Origin: Warburgia ugandensis
Lineage: Eukaryota; Streptophyta; Magnoliopsida; Canellales; Canellaceae
Length of the DNA stretch: 64,000 bases
Assembly (NCBI GenBank): GCA_035236585.1
Contig: CP141127.1
Coordinates: 61,609,495 to 61,673,494, forward strand
Direction: 5' to 3'
Part shown: piece by piece, positions 11,760 to 24,086 of the stretch
Layout: every line of letters starts with the position of its first letter
How positions within the stretch are numbered: position 1 is the first letter of the stretch
Translations under genes and position numbers: made by a program
The notes under the pieces: generated by a model
Database searches by the model: none
What the model saw: the letters and a program-made list of their open reading frames with translations, nothing else
Told to the model about the DNA's origin: nothing

Positions 11760-13535
11760 ATGGACTGCCATATATAGTCTTTATAACATGAATTATAGTG
11801 ATTGGTTTGCTTGTAAACTGATGAGTTTTCAATAAAGTTTTAAAAGCTTTATAGCAGAAATTATTGTGACTATTTTACTTATAACTAGATGAGTTTTCAA
11901 GCAAGTTTTGGACTACTATAAGTTTTGCTTTATAGCAAAAATTATAGTGACTATCTTAGTTGTAAATAGATGAGTTTTCAATCAAGTTTTGTACAACTAT
12001 ATGTTATGCTTTATAGTAGAAATTATTATGATTTTTTGTTTGTAAATAGATGAGTTTTTAATAAAAAATTTGACTGCTATATCTTATGCTTTACAGAAGG
12101 AATTATAGTGAATATTTTGCTTATAAATATATGAGTTTTCAAGAAATTTTTGGACTGTTATATATTATGCTTTGTAGTAGAAATTATAGTGATAATTTTT
12201 CTTATAAATTGATAAGTTTTTCAATAAAGTTTTGGACAACTAGATGTTATTCTTTATAGAAGAAATTATTATGAATGATTTGATTATAAATAGGTGAGTT
12301 TTTTCAATAAAGTTTTGGACTGGTATATGCATGCTTTATAATAGAAATTATAGTGACTATTTTACTCATAAATTGATGAGTTTTGAATAAACTTAGACTA
12401 CTATATATTATGCTTTATAGTAGAAATTATAGTAATAATTTTGCTTTTAAATATATGTTTTCAATCAAGTTTGGGATTGTTATATGTTATTATTCATAGA
12501 GAAAATTATAGTAACTCTTTTTCTTGTAAGTATATGAGTTTTCAATTAAGTTTTGGATTGCTAGTTACTGTGCTTGATTGTTGAAAGTATAATGATTGCT
12601 TTTCTTGTAAAAAGTTGAGTTTTTCAACATGGTATGAACTACTATATGTTATGCTTTATAGCTGAAAGTATAATGACTGCTTTCCTTGTAAAATAATGAG
12701 CTTTACAACATGCCGTGGACTATTGTATGCTATGCTTTATAGCTGAAAGTATAATGACTGTTTTTCCTATAAAAAGATTGAGTTTTCCAACATGTTAAGC
12801 ACTGCTATCTGGTATGTATTATAGTAGAAATTATAATGACTATTTTCATTGTAAAATAATGAGTTTTCCAACATTTTATGTTATGCTTTATAGCTAAAAG
12901 TATAATGAATGTTTTCCTCGTAAAAAGATTTAGTTGTCCAACAAGTTATAAACTGATATCTGTTATGCTTTATAAAAGAAATTATAGTGACTATTGTCCT
13001 CATAAATTGATTAATTTTCAACCATGTCATGGATTCTTATGTTCTATGCATTATAGCTAAAAGTATAATGATTGTTTTCCCTTTAAAAAGACTGAGTTTC
13101 CAACATGTTATGGACTGCAAAAGGTTATCCTTTATAGCTGAAATTGTAATGATTGTTATCCTCATAAAATGATGAGTTTTCCAACATGTTATGCACAGTT
13201 GTATGTTATGCTTTATAGCTGAAGTATAATAATTTTTTCCTCTTAAAAAGATTGAGTTTTCTAACATGTTATGGACTACTATCTATTATGCATTATATCA
13301 GAAATTATAATAACTATTTTCCTTGTAAAATGATGAGTTTTCCAACATATTATAGACTATTGTATTCTAGGCTTTATAGCTGAAAGTATAATGACTATTT
13401 TCTTTGTAAAAGGATTGAGTTTCCAACATGCTATGAACTACTATATGTTATGCTTTATAACTAAAAGTACAATGACAATTTTTCTTGTAAAAAGATTGAA
13501 TTTTCCAACTTGTCATGGATTACTATCTGTTATGC
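11760..13535. repeat. Degenerate tandem array, ~81-bp monomer, about 22 copies
   Basis: The unit is built from the landmarks actactatatgttatgc, tttatagctgaaagtataatg and gagttttccaacatg, in that order. The ggact-like landmark recurs near 11762, 11910, 11987, 12068, 12150, 12232, 12315, 12396, 12471, 12553, 12636, 12717, 12799, 12949, 13030, 13113, 13192, 13272, 13352, 13433 and 13517, that is every 75-84 bases. The left half is more diverged (tagcagaaattatagtgac). The right half from about 12600 is more uniform. It lies next to, and may be inside, the 3' LTR of element D. Confidence 0.85.
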
Positions 13536-14208
13536 AATTCTCTCTTGAAATCCCTTTAAAATCACACTTTTAACATAGGATAGTTGCCTGTTTTGATGCT
13601 CCAATCATGTGGCTCCATGTGACATTCATCCATGGCTTGATGGCTTATTCCTTGGTAGCTTAAGTGGATTAAATGTATGGCTTCAAGGCTTGACTAGCTT
13701 GGTTTCTTTAGGTTTCCAAGTTGGACAAGGAAACCTCATGTATGGCTCCAATTCTCATGCAAATGATGGAAACACATAGCTTGTTGGGATGGATCATTTG
13801 AGTCACCTTTTATGCTTCCCATTGCCTCCTTTTGCTTACCTTAGCTAGTCTTGAACCTTGATCATAGTTTGGATTGATGATATTTAGGCTTTAGCTTGCT
13901 TAGGTTTCTTAGTTAGATTAAGAAACCTCTTGAATGGCTTCAATTTTTATCATGATCAACCTTGGCCTTTGATCACCTTTTCAACACGTACAGAAGATGA
14001 AAACCCTAATTAAATCATAGAAAATTATAATGATTGGCATACTTACTATGGATTGGCTTCTAAACCTACAAAATATCAAACTTTTGAATTATTAGGTTAG
14101 AAGAGCATGTGTGATGAAATTTCAAAAAAAAAAACTAGAATAATGCTATATTTTATAACACATAGGCTATTGATTGGGTACTTTTTAGACAAATTTGAAT
14201 ACTTACCA
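13536..14208 (-). mobile_element. 3' LTR (5' part) of Athila-like element D
   Basis: Read on the minus strand, the LTR starts at 14208 with tggtaagtattcaaatttg. This resembles the start of the LTRs of B and C (tgttaagtattcaattttgg) and is preceded by the polypurine-like tract gttggggttg. The left boundary is not resolved. The LTR may run on through the 81-bp array. Confidence 0.6.
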
Positions 14209-15542
14209 CAACCCCAACTATCATTTTGCTAGTCCTAAGCAAAACATATGAAAAATCATGAAAACAAAAGTAATTGCCATTATCATAGGTACTCACGATT
14301 GTATTTAGCATATGTAACAAGCCCTTAAACTCCTAGGTTACCCCTAATGGACGAGTTTGGCCTCATGACGGTTTGAAGTGAATACAACAACAAAATTAAA
14401 TAAGTCTAAGTCCTTTATTTATCTCAGAGAATTATCATCCATTATGATCCTACTAGCTTAAACAACTTAATAAAGATGGATGAAGAATTTTACAAGTTAT
14501 CCACATACCCAAGCGATTTTATTCCAGTACAATCTCGAAAGGCATGTGGGTGTTAAATTACATAGGTCATGACTTTTGAACAAAAATGCTCATTGCTTCT
14601 TTGGAAAGATTCTTGACCTTAATTTCCCAATAGTATACACTCATAAATAAAGCTATCAAAGAAAGGGGTCAAACAAATTTCTCTCACTATGTGACCAAAT
14701 CTGAAGATATTGATGGTTCACATAATTTCTTTTAATAATGGATGTAACAAAGAAATATGATCCCTTAGAGTATATTCCATTACCAATACTAGTAGGATTA
14801 GTGCACCTTGACTCTTTTTTATTTATATCCACATTAAGGCTATATTCCACCTAAGATCAATGGTCATTGGATAGAATGAAACATAGGCTTGGGATTGGTT
14901 CTAAAAAGAAAGGGTATAAGGATTCAAAGTTTCAAATCTGATTAGAGGCCTTCAACTATTTGTAGGACAACATTTCTTTTGGTTGTACTTGAAGTGAATA
15001 TCTTCTCTCTCTTTTTCCTCTTCACTTTCTTTTTATTGATATTTCTATTTTTCTATCTTTTTTTTCTTCTTTTTTTTTCTTTTTTTTTTTCTTTTTTATG
15101 AGGGATGGCTTTCTTGTTGTAACACTTTTGATATTTTTCATTCTTAGACTTTTGTCCTTTTTTTATTTTTTCTACCATCTCTACTCATTTTGAAAGATAG
15201 GTAATGGATATTCTTTTTATTAAGTTTTTGGTTAAGTTAAATGGGGTTTTGAAAAGAAAAGTCTTACTAAGAGGCTCAAAGGTTCTAACTAGTGGTATAA
15301 TATATTGAGTAGTCTTTGTGTCTCTGGGTTAAAACAAGGATGGCCTATATCATTTCCTAGGTTTCTCAAAACTTATTAGATTCAATAAATATTAAGGAAA
15401 GAAAGTTAGTACTCCTTTTTTGTTTCTTTGTATTTTGACTGAAACAAAGAACACTGAGATCTTTCAAAATTGATGATCTCTAAAGAAAGTATGGAATTAT
15501 TTATAACCCCTAAAAAGATGATAGTCTCTAAAACTCACTTGG
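14209..15542 (-). mobile_element. 3' untranslated spacer of element D, distal part
   Basis: On the minus strand this aligns by eye with the spacer of element B between integrase and 3' LTR. Shared landmarks are aagtgagttttagag beside the C junction, ggccatccttgtt and ccactagttag. The 3' end has the block gactagcaaaatg followed by the polypurine tract, as in B at 38806-38830. No open gene is present. The other half of the spacer is at 40952-41440, separated by the C/A/B insertion. Confidence 0.75.
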
Positions 15543-15547
15543 GTATA

Positions 15548-17237
15548 TGTTAAGTGTTCAATTTTGGTCAAAATACCCCTAATTTAGCATTCAATTAGGT
15601 CATATAACTGTTCATATTTGCAAAATTTAGCTTGATTTTAAATTTGGCTCCAATTGACCATCCAAACCTTAATTTATCAAAATCAACGGCCAGATCATCA
15701 TTAGAGCTCATTAGATAATTAATGTACAGTTCAGATCATTCTAATTTAGTCTTTTCTTTTGCAAAGCAACCAAAAGATGCATGGATGGATACAATTAAAA
15801 GTTAACGGTGCAAATCATCTTAAAGCACATTGGATGGGCTAGATCACTCATAAAGATGGATAGGAGAAGGCATCTTGCAATTATGGAAGAATTTACAAAG
15901 TACAAGGAGGGGAACCAAATTAGCATTCCCTTACTCCATCTTTCCCTACTTCTCTCTTTCCTATTCTTCCCTCTCTAATTACTTCCTATTCACTTCTTTC
16001 CTATTACTCCCTCTTTCCCTCCTTATTTTTCTATTTCCTTTCCCATTCCCATCTCATGCATAACTCTCTCTCTATCTCTCTTCTCATTCCCACTTTCCCA
16101 TTCTCCTCTATTCTTGACCCCCTACTTTAAACCGTAGCCAAACCTACCATTCTCTCCTCTTTCTCATCCTCTACTCTCACGTTCTCCCCCTCTTCCTATT
16201 TTCTTTTCTCTCCTTCTTCTCTTTCTCCATCTCTCTTCTCCTTCTTCCACCGCCCAATTCTTCACCTTTCCCCATTCTCTCTTCTCTTCTTCTCCTATCT
16301 CCATTCTTCCTATCTCTCACTAGCCCTCTCTCCCACGTTCTAATTTTCCTCACATCCCTCCTCTCTTATCCTGCTTCCCCCTTCTCCTATTTCCTCTATT
16401 CTCTACCACATTCTCTTCTTTACCACACCAACCCCTTCTCTCCTAACTTTTCTCTCCTTCCCATATCTCTCTCACCTCTTTCTCCTACTCCCTACATCTC
16501 TCTGCTTCTCCACTATCTCTCCCACAGCCTCCCCTTTTTTTCCTTTTCTCCTCACCTCCTCTTTTCCTTTTCTTATCTCTCCCTCATTCTCTCCCACTTC
16601 CCACTTCCCATCTCATCTTCTCCATCTATCTACTCTCTATTCTCTTCAAGGCCCAGGCATGACCAGGCACCCACCTTCTCTCCCTTTCCTTCTTTTCTCC
16701 CCACTCTCTATTCCCTCTTTCCTTCTCTCTTCATCTTCACCTCCATGCTACTTCTCCTTCTCTGCTCTTCTTCCCTCCCACCTCCCTTCTATCTCTCTAT
16801 CTCTCTCCCGGTTACCTCTCTTCTCCTCTTTCCCATATCTCTCTCTCTCTCAAACCTGTACCACTCTATCTCCCTCATTTCTTCTTCTTCTTGCTATCAC
16901 ACTCCCTCTCTGTGTCGTCGTACTGCCCCAGCATGGCCCATCCCTCCATCTCCGGCATCGTTCTTTGTCGTCAGCCGGCCTAGGTGTCGTCGTCGGATGG
17001 TCCAGGACTTAAAACCCAAGTCGGGTTTCCCTCCTTCTTCCCTCTTTCTCTTCCTCTCTTCCTCTCCTCCTTGCTCCTCTCTTCTCCTCTTCCTTTCCCT
17101 CTTCTCCCTTCTCCAGATCCCTCTTCCTCATTGGGTTTTCATCTAGTTTTTCTTAAAAACCAGATTTTTTTTGTTAAATTCCAATTTTGCCCTTCTCCCT
17201 TTAAATTCAATTACATGTCTATCCTTTCTCAGTAATT
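15548..17237 (+). mobile_element. Solo LTR C, segment 1 of 3
   Basis: Starts tgttaagtgttcaattttgg, the same start as the 3' LTR of element B. It is preceded by the target duplication gtata (15543-15547), whose partner is at 40947-40951. The segment ends at the taatt (17233-17237) used by element A for insertion. It contains a pyrimidine-rich tract from about 15930 to 17140, the counterpart of the CT-rich leader of the B LTRs. Frames of 117 and 133 codons inside this tract are low-complexity Ser/Leu/Pro and are not genes. Total LTR length over the three segments is about 2.36 kb. Confidence 0.9.
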
Positions 17238-20181
17238 TGTAATATCCTTAATTTTAAAGATAAAAATAAGAAATTATTAAATAAATTAAAATAAAAATTT
17301 ATGGATGAAATTATTTCCTGAAAACATAATAATTAGAAAGTGCTCGTTGATACGAATCCAACGCCACCAAGAACGCAAAAAACGGAGCTCAAACGAGGGA
17401 GTTATGAGCCGTCAAAGTTGGAAGGGCAATTTGGTCATTTGGTAGAGACGTGTTAGACTGGGGGCCAAATTGTTACTGGCACCCCCGTCTTCCACACGTC
17501 TCTACCAGGGCCGGAAAAATCGCCGGAGAGACGTGGAAAGAGGCGTGTGGGGAAGAGTTTCTCTTCCCACAGACTCTAAAACCCTATATCTATGCTCCTC
17601 TAGGAGCCAAAACGCTCCACTTTGAGCGTTTTCTCGAGTTTTACGCAGAACCCTAGCTTGAAAAGATTTCATTTTTTCCGGCGAGTGGAACCCCGGCAAC
17701 ACGAGCAACTCCGGCCAGGTGCAAGGTAAGCCTCAAAACCTATGTTTTTCTGTATTTATTAATTAGGAAATTAATTAGGAAAACGTTTAAAAATTTTGGA
17801 AAAAAATCAGATTTTTAGGAACCTGTGTGCACGCTACTGTTGGAGTGTGATTTCATGGATCAAACCTTGTCCGTTTGAAAATCTCACTGTCCAACTAGTC
17901 CACAAGAGACCCAAGAGCATACCCTTTAAATTTGGGAGTGATCCAACGGTGGAATTCTCTAGAAAACTCAAAAACCAGTACCTAGGGATGATTTTAGGAA
18001 CTTGGGAAAAATCGTTTAAAAACCATGGTTTTTGGAAAAATTAGTGTAAAAGGAGGGCATAAATGGATTCTAGAGAGAATTTTGAAGAAAATGGAGCAAA
18101 AATTAGGAAAAAAACGGAGCTCTGTAGCTCCGCCGGAGGCGACCGGAATCCGGTCGTCTTCTCCGGCGTCGTCAACGGCGTTGGCGCCCTGGCGCTGACG
18201 CCATGACGCACAGCGGGACGCACAGGGGACGACGTCGGATGACGTCGCGTGCGCGGACGCCCTGCAGTTGGCGGGCGCTGTGGGGCCGGGACGCTGTGCG
18301 TCCTAGCGACCGTGCGTGCGTCATGGTGCCGAAGAAGCACGGCGCGCGTCCCGTGCGGCGTCTGCGTCGCCGTGCGTCTTCGTACGCCCGTGTACGTCGG
18401 TGTAAACCAGCGGAAAAGGGTGCCGCCGGTTTAAACCACCTTATGGTGGTCCGGCAGGCCCCATTTTAGCGTAGTTTTCACTAAAACTTGATTTTTGGGA
18501 GCTAGAGAGGTCCAAATCACGATCCGGAAGAGGCGTTGTGACCGTATTGACGACGCGGACCTAGTTTTAACTTAAAAACTTAGAAATGACCACTTTTTAT
18601 TTATAAAAATTTTAAAATAGTGATGTGACATGTACAGGTGCACTTGAATATACCAATTAAAGGGAGTTATTAGCAAGCTAGTGATCTCACACTGAGGTAG
18701 GTGACGACAACTAATGTTTTGCCTTGATTTTAAACCATAGCATCATGTGTGATTGTGTTTTAAGTTGCGATTTTTATTTACCATGGATTTCATGCGACAT
18801 TGTGTACAGGATGGTTATTCCAAATTGAATTCTTTTACTGAATAAACTTATTTAAACTGCTTTTACAAGCATGATGTTAATTAGTTATGCTTAATTAGAG
18901 ATTTATTTTCTTATTATATATATAGAAAATGCATGGATTTACATAGAAATGAGTATAGAGGCTTAGTAGCTGGTCCTTTTATAGGCTAAATCCAGGATGA
19001 GGGGCATGTCTTGGGGATTTCAAGCTATAAGTGCTCTTGAGTTTTAGCATATACATATGATTTTCGTGTTTTATATTTGATGACGGGTGCTCTCGCCCGG
19101 TGGGCGTCATGCTAGGAGGGATAGGGCCGGCCACCCACCTTCCGAGATTATGATGTGATGAGTTTGTGATATGATAGACACCTGCCCATAGATGGCATTC
19201 GGTAGGGGTTTGGTAACATGGATAGTCCACACTACCGGTCTGATCCTTTCCATGGGGACAGACGTTAAGTCTCCCGTTATGGTGTCAACGGAGAGCGGCG
19301 GTGGTTGATACCCATGGAGGGTTGCCACTGCAGCATGATGGCCCATATTCTTGTTATGTGTGCATGTATGATGAGCATGGTTATGGATGGTATGCCTGGG
19401 TGTGACGACACTCAGAGGTTGACTATGTGTATTCCTGATCAGGGATGTTAGTGCGATGTGGTGGGACCCATTACCTTAGGGTGCCCTTATTCTTGTTGTA
19501 TGCTCCATGTTATTGATTCATGTCATGTTTTAGCATTTGGAATAAATTGGCATTTATTTGAACATGGCATTATGATATCACTATTTCCATAAATGTTAGA
19601 CTTTTCATCAATGCTGTTCATTATTTCTTGCATTTATTACATTAATTGTCTATGTACCTACACAAGCGATAGCTTGCTGAGGCATTGCTTTGTTTTGCAA
19701 TGCCTTAGATCTCGAGCGCGACACCAGGAAAGGAAAAGCGGTTGATAAACCTTGAGAGCTGCTGAAGACTAGTTTCCCTATAGTTTTAGACAGTAATGTG
19801 AGTCATTAGAGTGGATTATCATTTGAATTTCATTATGGACTGCATACTTTATATTTGGATGTGATTTAGATCTTTGGACATATATTTGACATTTATATGG
19901 GATGTTATGATGGATAGACCCTGGGCCATATTATTATTGTCTTTTGGACGTTTATTTGATTTAAAATAAAGGCGCCTATTTATTTGACATTGATTTATAC
20001 GCGGATTATCTATTTATGTTTAAATTACATGTATGCCATTTTGTGAAAGGAAAATTAACACCCAGAGTTTTTAAGATAGGTTAGTAAAATGTTAAATAAA
20101 TCTTTTCTCATGGGATCCCAAATGCTCTTATTTAAATTGTCAAAAAAAAAAAATTGTCTTAAAAAAATCCGGGGTGTTACA
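17238..20181 (+). repeat. Element A 5' LTR
   Basis: Bounded by TG...CA, with tgtaa/ttaca as short inverted ends. It is nearly identical to the 3' LTR. Differences visible by eye: scattered substitutions; a 60-base segment (about 18318-18377) absent from the 3' LTR; and a 22-base and a 6-base segment present only in the 3' LTR. A possible TATA element (cctatatcta) lies near 17582. The GC-rich block at 18120-18470 creates small spurious frames. Confidence 0.97.
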
Positions 20182-20185
20182 AAGT

Positions 20186-20199
20186 TGGTATCAGAGCCC
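20186..20199 (+). promoter_or_regulatory. Element A primer-binding site
   Basis: tggtatcagagccc, four bases after the 5' LTR, is the usual plant PBS complementary to initiator methionine tRNA. Confidence 0.93.
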
Positions 20200-20321
20200 A
20201 GTCTAGTCCATCATAATCCTTGTGAATGTCCATTTATATGTGAATAACAGTCCATAATAATTGTAGAGAGAGAAACTATGAGAGAGGAACTTACACTTAG
20301 TGACATGTAAAATTTTGACAG

Positions 20322-22379
20322 ATGGCTCCTCGGAGAAGGACAAGGTCTACCCCTGCTACACCCGTGGCTCCACCTGCTGAGTCCTCTGATCAAGGGGATC
20401 GAGATGCCGAGTTATTGAATCGGTTAATGTCAGGACTCGTACCACTTATACAGCAGCAAGTTAGGACAGCTGTTGACGCAGCTAACCCTAGCCCTATTCC
20501 ACCACCTAAAGTGGCACCCATGGTTTCGTCAATTCAGTCCTCACAACCAATACAGGAACCATCAGTACCTAGAGCCACGGAGGGCGATGCTACGAGTGAC
20601 TCTAAGAAGACTGACAAATTATTGGAAAGGTTTCAAAAGATGGTGAAACCCTTTTATGGCGATGGTAACACAGAGGAGGCTGAGCGATGGTTATTTGAGG
20701 CGGAGAGGACATTCGACGCTATGAAGATCTCACCAGATGATCAAGTTAGAGTAGCCTCCTACCTGCTGAAAGGTGAGGCTGGCTTCTGGTGGCAGACTTT
20801 CACACTCACCCGATCAGATCCGACCGAGACGATGACATGGGCAGCCTTTAAACAGGCTTTGGACACTCAGTATTTTCCACCTCATGCATTGCAGTCCATG
20901 AAGAAGGAGTTTGCCACCCTGGATCAAAGAGATATGACGGTTCAGCAGTACCTGAACCGATTTACACGACTGAGGAGATTTGCACCTCACGCACTAGCCT
21001 CAGACACAGAGGCAACTGAAAGATTTGTGGATGGGTTGACTCCTTGGCTGAGAGATCGCGTGATTTCTTCTCGACCCACTTCTGTGCGAGATGCTGCTGA
21101 TATGGCGTCCATGCATGAGAAGAACTCTCTCAGGAATAGAGGGAGTGCGTTCCAGCCCTTTAAGGGCAAGCGGCCATTTGGTGCTATGCAGACACATGGG
21201 GCATCAGGTCATCCACCACAGGCCAAATTTAAGAGAGACACTGAGAGGAAGAGATGTGATAGGTGCAAGGGTTGGCACCCTGGGCGAGGGTGTAATAGAT
21301 TCGACCGACCACAGCAGCAGAGGCAGCCACAACCACAGAGACAGTCCTATACACCTTACCAGAGACAGCCATACAGGTGTTTCAACTGTGGAGACGTTGG
21401 CCATTTCATTAAGGACTGCCCTAAGGGGCAGAGGCAAACAGAGATGGGAGCAGAGGCAGCTAACGCGCCACGTAGCCAAGGACGAGTATTTGCCATCTCA
21501 TCAGGACAGGCACAGGCATCACACCAGGTCGTAGAAGGTACTCTTCTAGTCTCAGATAGACATGCCAAAGTTCTTTTTGACACAGGGTCTACACATTCTT
21601 TTATATCATGTATTTTTGCATCTTGCCTTGATGTATGTGTACACAAACTAGCATTTGGATTAGATATTATGACACCTGTGGGAGAGACAGTAGAGACTAC
21701 AGAATATATTAGAGATATACCTGTAGAGATATCAGGCGTGAGTATGGACACAGACTTCATCTTATTAGACATGGTAGACTATGATGTTATTCTTAGGATG
21801 GATTGGTTAGCCAACTATGGTGCTATGGTAGATTGCCGAAAGAAGCGAGTCACTTTTCTTATACCTGGGCAACCAGAAATAGTGTTCCAGGGTAGGAAAG
21901 ATCGAGCGGCTACATGCATCATTTCTGCCATGAAGGCGGCACGATTTTATGCACGAGGGTGTAACGCATTCCTCGCATATGTGACTGTTGAGGAAAAGGA
22001 GCATCCACAGCTTGACGAGATTGATGTTGTCCGTGATTTTGCTGACGTATTTCCTGAGGAATTACCAGGATTGCCGCCAAGTAGGGAGATTGACTTCACC
22101 ATTGACTTGGTACCGGGTACATCGCCTATCTCTAAGGCACCATATAGGATGGCTCCAGCAGAGTTGAGAGAACTTCAGGTACAATTGCAAGAGTTACTGG
22201 ATAAGGGCTTCATCAGGCCGAGTGGATCACCGTGGGGAGCACCAGTCCTTTTCGTGAAGAAAAAGGATGGATCACTGAGACTATGCATTGATTATCGGTT
22301 GTTGAATGGTGTTACTATAAAGAACCGATACCCTTTGCCACGCATAGATGATTTATTTGATCAGCTCCAATCGGCATAA
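20322..22379 (+). pseudogene. Element A gag, protease and start of RT; ends at an in-frame stop
   Basis: A 685-codon frame starting MAPRRR, the first ATG after the primer-binding site. Gag: capsid-type Retrotrans_gag region at about residues 115-260 ([11 protein letters not shown] to TPWLRDRV). Nucleocapsid: a Cys/His cluster [13 protein letters not shown], then the CCHC knuckle with C353, C356, H361 and C366. Protease: aspartic type with DTG at 420-422. RT begins with [15 protein letters not shown] and LCIDYRLLN. The frame stops at TAA (22377-22379), just before [14 protein letters not shown], which continues in the same frame. The family normally runs through here, so this looks like a point nonsense mutation (a Gln codon is likely, inferred). 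Gag itself is uninterrupted and could still be made. Confidence 0.95.
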
Positions 22380-24086
22380 GTGTTCTCCAAGATAGATCTG
22401 AGGTCAGGGTATCATCAGCTGAGGGTTAGAGAAGAGGATATCTCGAAGACTGCCTTTAGGAGTCGTTATGGTCATTATGAGTTTCTAGTGATGCCGTTTG
22501 GATTGACGAACGCACCTGCAGTGTTCATGGATCTAATGAACCGTGTTTTTCGAGCTTATTTGGATAAGTTCGTGATTGTATTTGTGGATGACATCTTGAT
22601 TTATTCGCCTAGTCATGAGACACATAGAGAGCATCTCCACACGGTATTAGACACACTTCGTCGACATCAGTTGTATGCCAAGTTCAGTAAGTGTGATTTT
22701 TGGCTAGACCAGGTGCATTTCTTAGGCCACGTCATATCTAAGGATGGAGTGGCCGTGGATTCAACAAAGGTAGAGGCAGTACTACACTGGGAGAGGCCCA
22801 AGACAGTGACTGAGATACGCAGTTTTCTCGGTTTGGCAGGGTATTATCGTCGTTTTATAGAGGGATTCTCTAAGATCGCATTACCATTGACCACCCTGAC
22901 TAGGAAAGACACTCAATTTGTATGGACCGAGGCTTGCGAGGAGAGCTTCCAAGAGCTCAAGAGGAGACTTACTACTGCTCCGGTATTGACCTTACCATCT
23001 GGGGCAGGCGGTTATGTAGTTTATTGTGACGCCTCTGGCAAGGGATTAGGAGCAGTGTTGATGCAACATGGGAAGGTAATTGCCTATGCGTCTAGACAGC
23101 TGAAGACACATGAGGTAAATTACCCAACACATGACCTGGAATTAGCAGCCGTGGTATTTGCATTGAAGTCCTGGAGACATTATCTTTATGGTGAGAGATT
23201 TGAGGTATTCACTGATCATAAGAGCCTCAAGTACTTCTTTACTCAGAGTGAATTGAATATGAGGCAGCGCAGATGGAAGGAGTATCTCAAGGACTTCGAC
23301 TTCACCATACAGTACCATCCTGGGAAGGCTAACGTCGTTGCAGATGCCCTGAGCAGGAAGGCGGGTGTGATGATTGCCAATTTGACAACTCGGTCTAAGT
23401 TCTTTGACAGGATCTTAGAGGCACAGGGCAAAGACAAGGAAACACAGGATCCGACGGATAAGACAGATTTTTCGAGGGGACCAGATGGAGGAGTTAGATT
23501 TAAGGGAAGGTTGGTAGTACCAGCAGATGACGAATTGAAGCGCGAGTTACTTCAAGAAGCACACCAATCCCCTTATACAATTCATCCTGGGGGTACGAAG
23601 ATGTATCAGGATCTCAAGAGGCATTTCTGGTGGAATGGTATGAAAAAGGATGTTGGAGAGTGCGTTGCACGATGTTTGACCTGTCGGCGGGTCAAGGCTG
23701 AGCATCAGCGTCCATCAGGACTACTTCAGACACTGGACCTTCCAGAGTGGAAGTGGGACCATATTACCATGGACTTCGTTCTAGGTCTTCCGAGGACCGC
23801 TAGTGGTCACGACATGATATGGGTCGTTGTGGACAGGTTGACCAAGTCTGCTCATTTCCTTCCTATCAAACAAAATCAGACCGTGGATAGCTTAGCGAAA
23901 TTATATGTTAAGGAGATCGTCAGTCTACATGGCGTTCCCTTGACAATTATATCGGATCGAGATACGCGATTTACCTCAAAATACTGGAAGAGCGTGCAAG
24001 AGGCATTAGGGTCGAGATCGAAATTTAGCACGGCATTCCATCCTCGAGACGTACGGACAGAGCGAGAGGACCATCCAGACTATTGA
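22380..24086 (+). pseudogene. Element A RT, RNase H and integrase core
   Basis: Continues the gag-pol frame directly after the stop. [22 protein letters not shown] and the catalytic FVDD with Asp codons at 22587 and 22590. RNase [16 protein letters not shown], with [10 protein letters not shown] further on and [15 protein letters not shown] at its end. Integrase: HHCC zinc region ([11 protein letters not shown] to [11 protein letters not shown], about 23560-23705), catalytic Asp in TMDFVLGLP (23772) and in ISDRDTRF (23955). A one-base length change around 24030-24045 shifts the frame, and the segment ends 14 codons later. The third catalytic residue, a Glu codon at 24064, lies in the new frame. 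Confidence 0.95.

Noticed and set aside
16659..17146. Overlapping 117- and 133-codon Ser/Leu/Pro frames
   Set aside because: They lie in the pyrimidine tract of solo LTR C, where stop codons are rare by composition.
18041..18469. Arg-rich frames in GC-rich DNA, repeated at 25617-26036
   Set aside because: Both sets are the same stretch of the two LTRs of element A.
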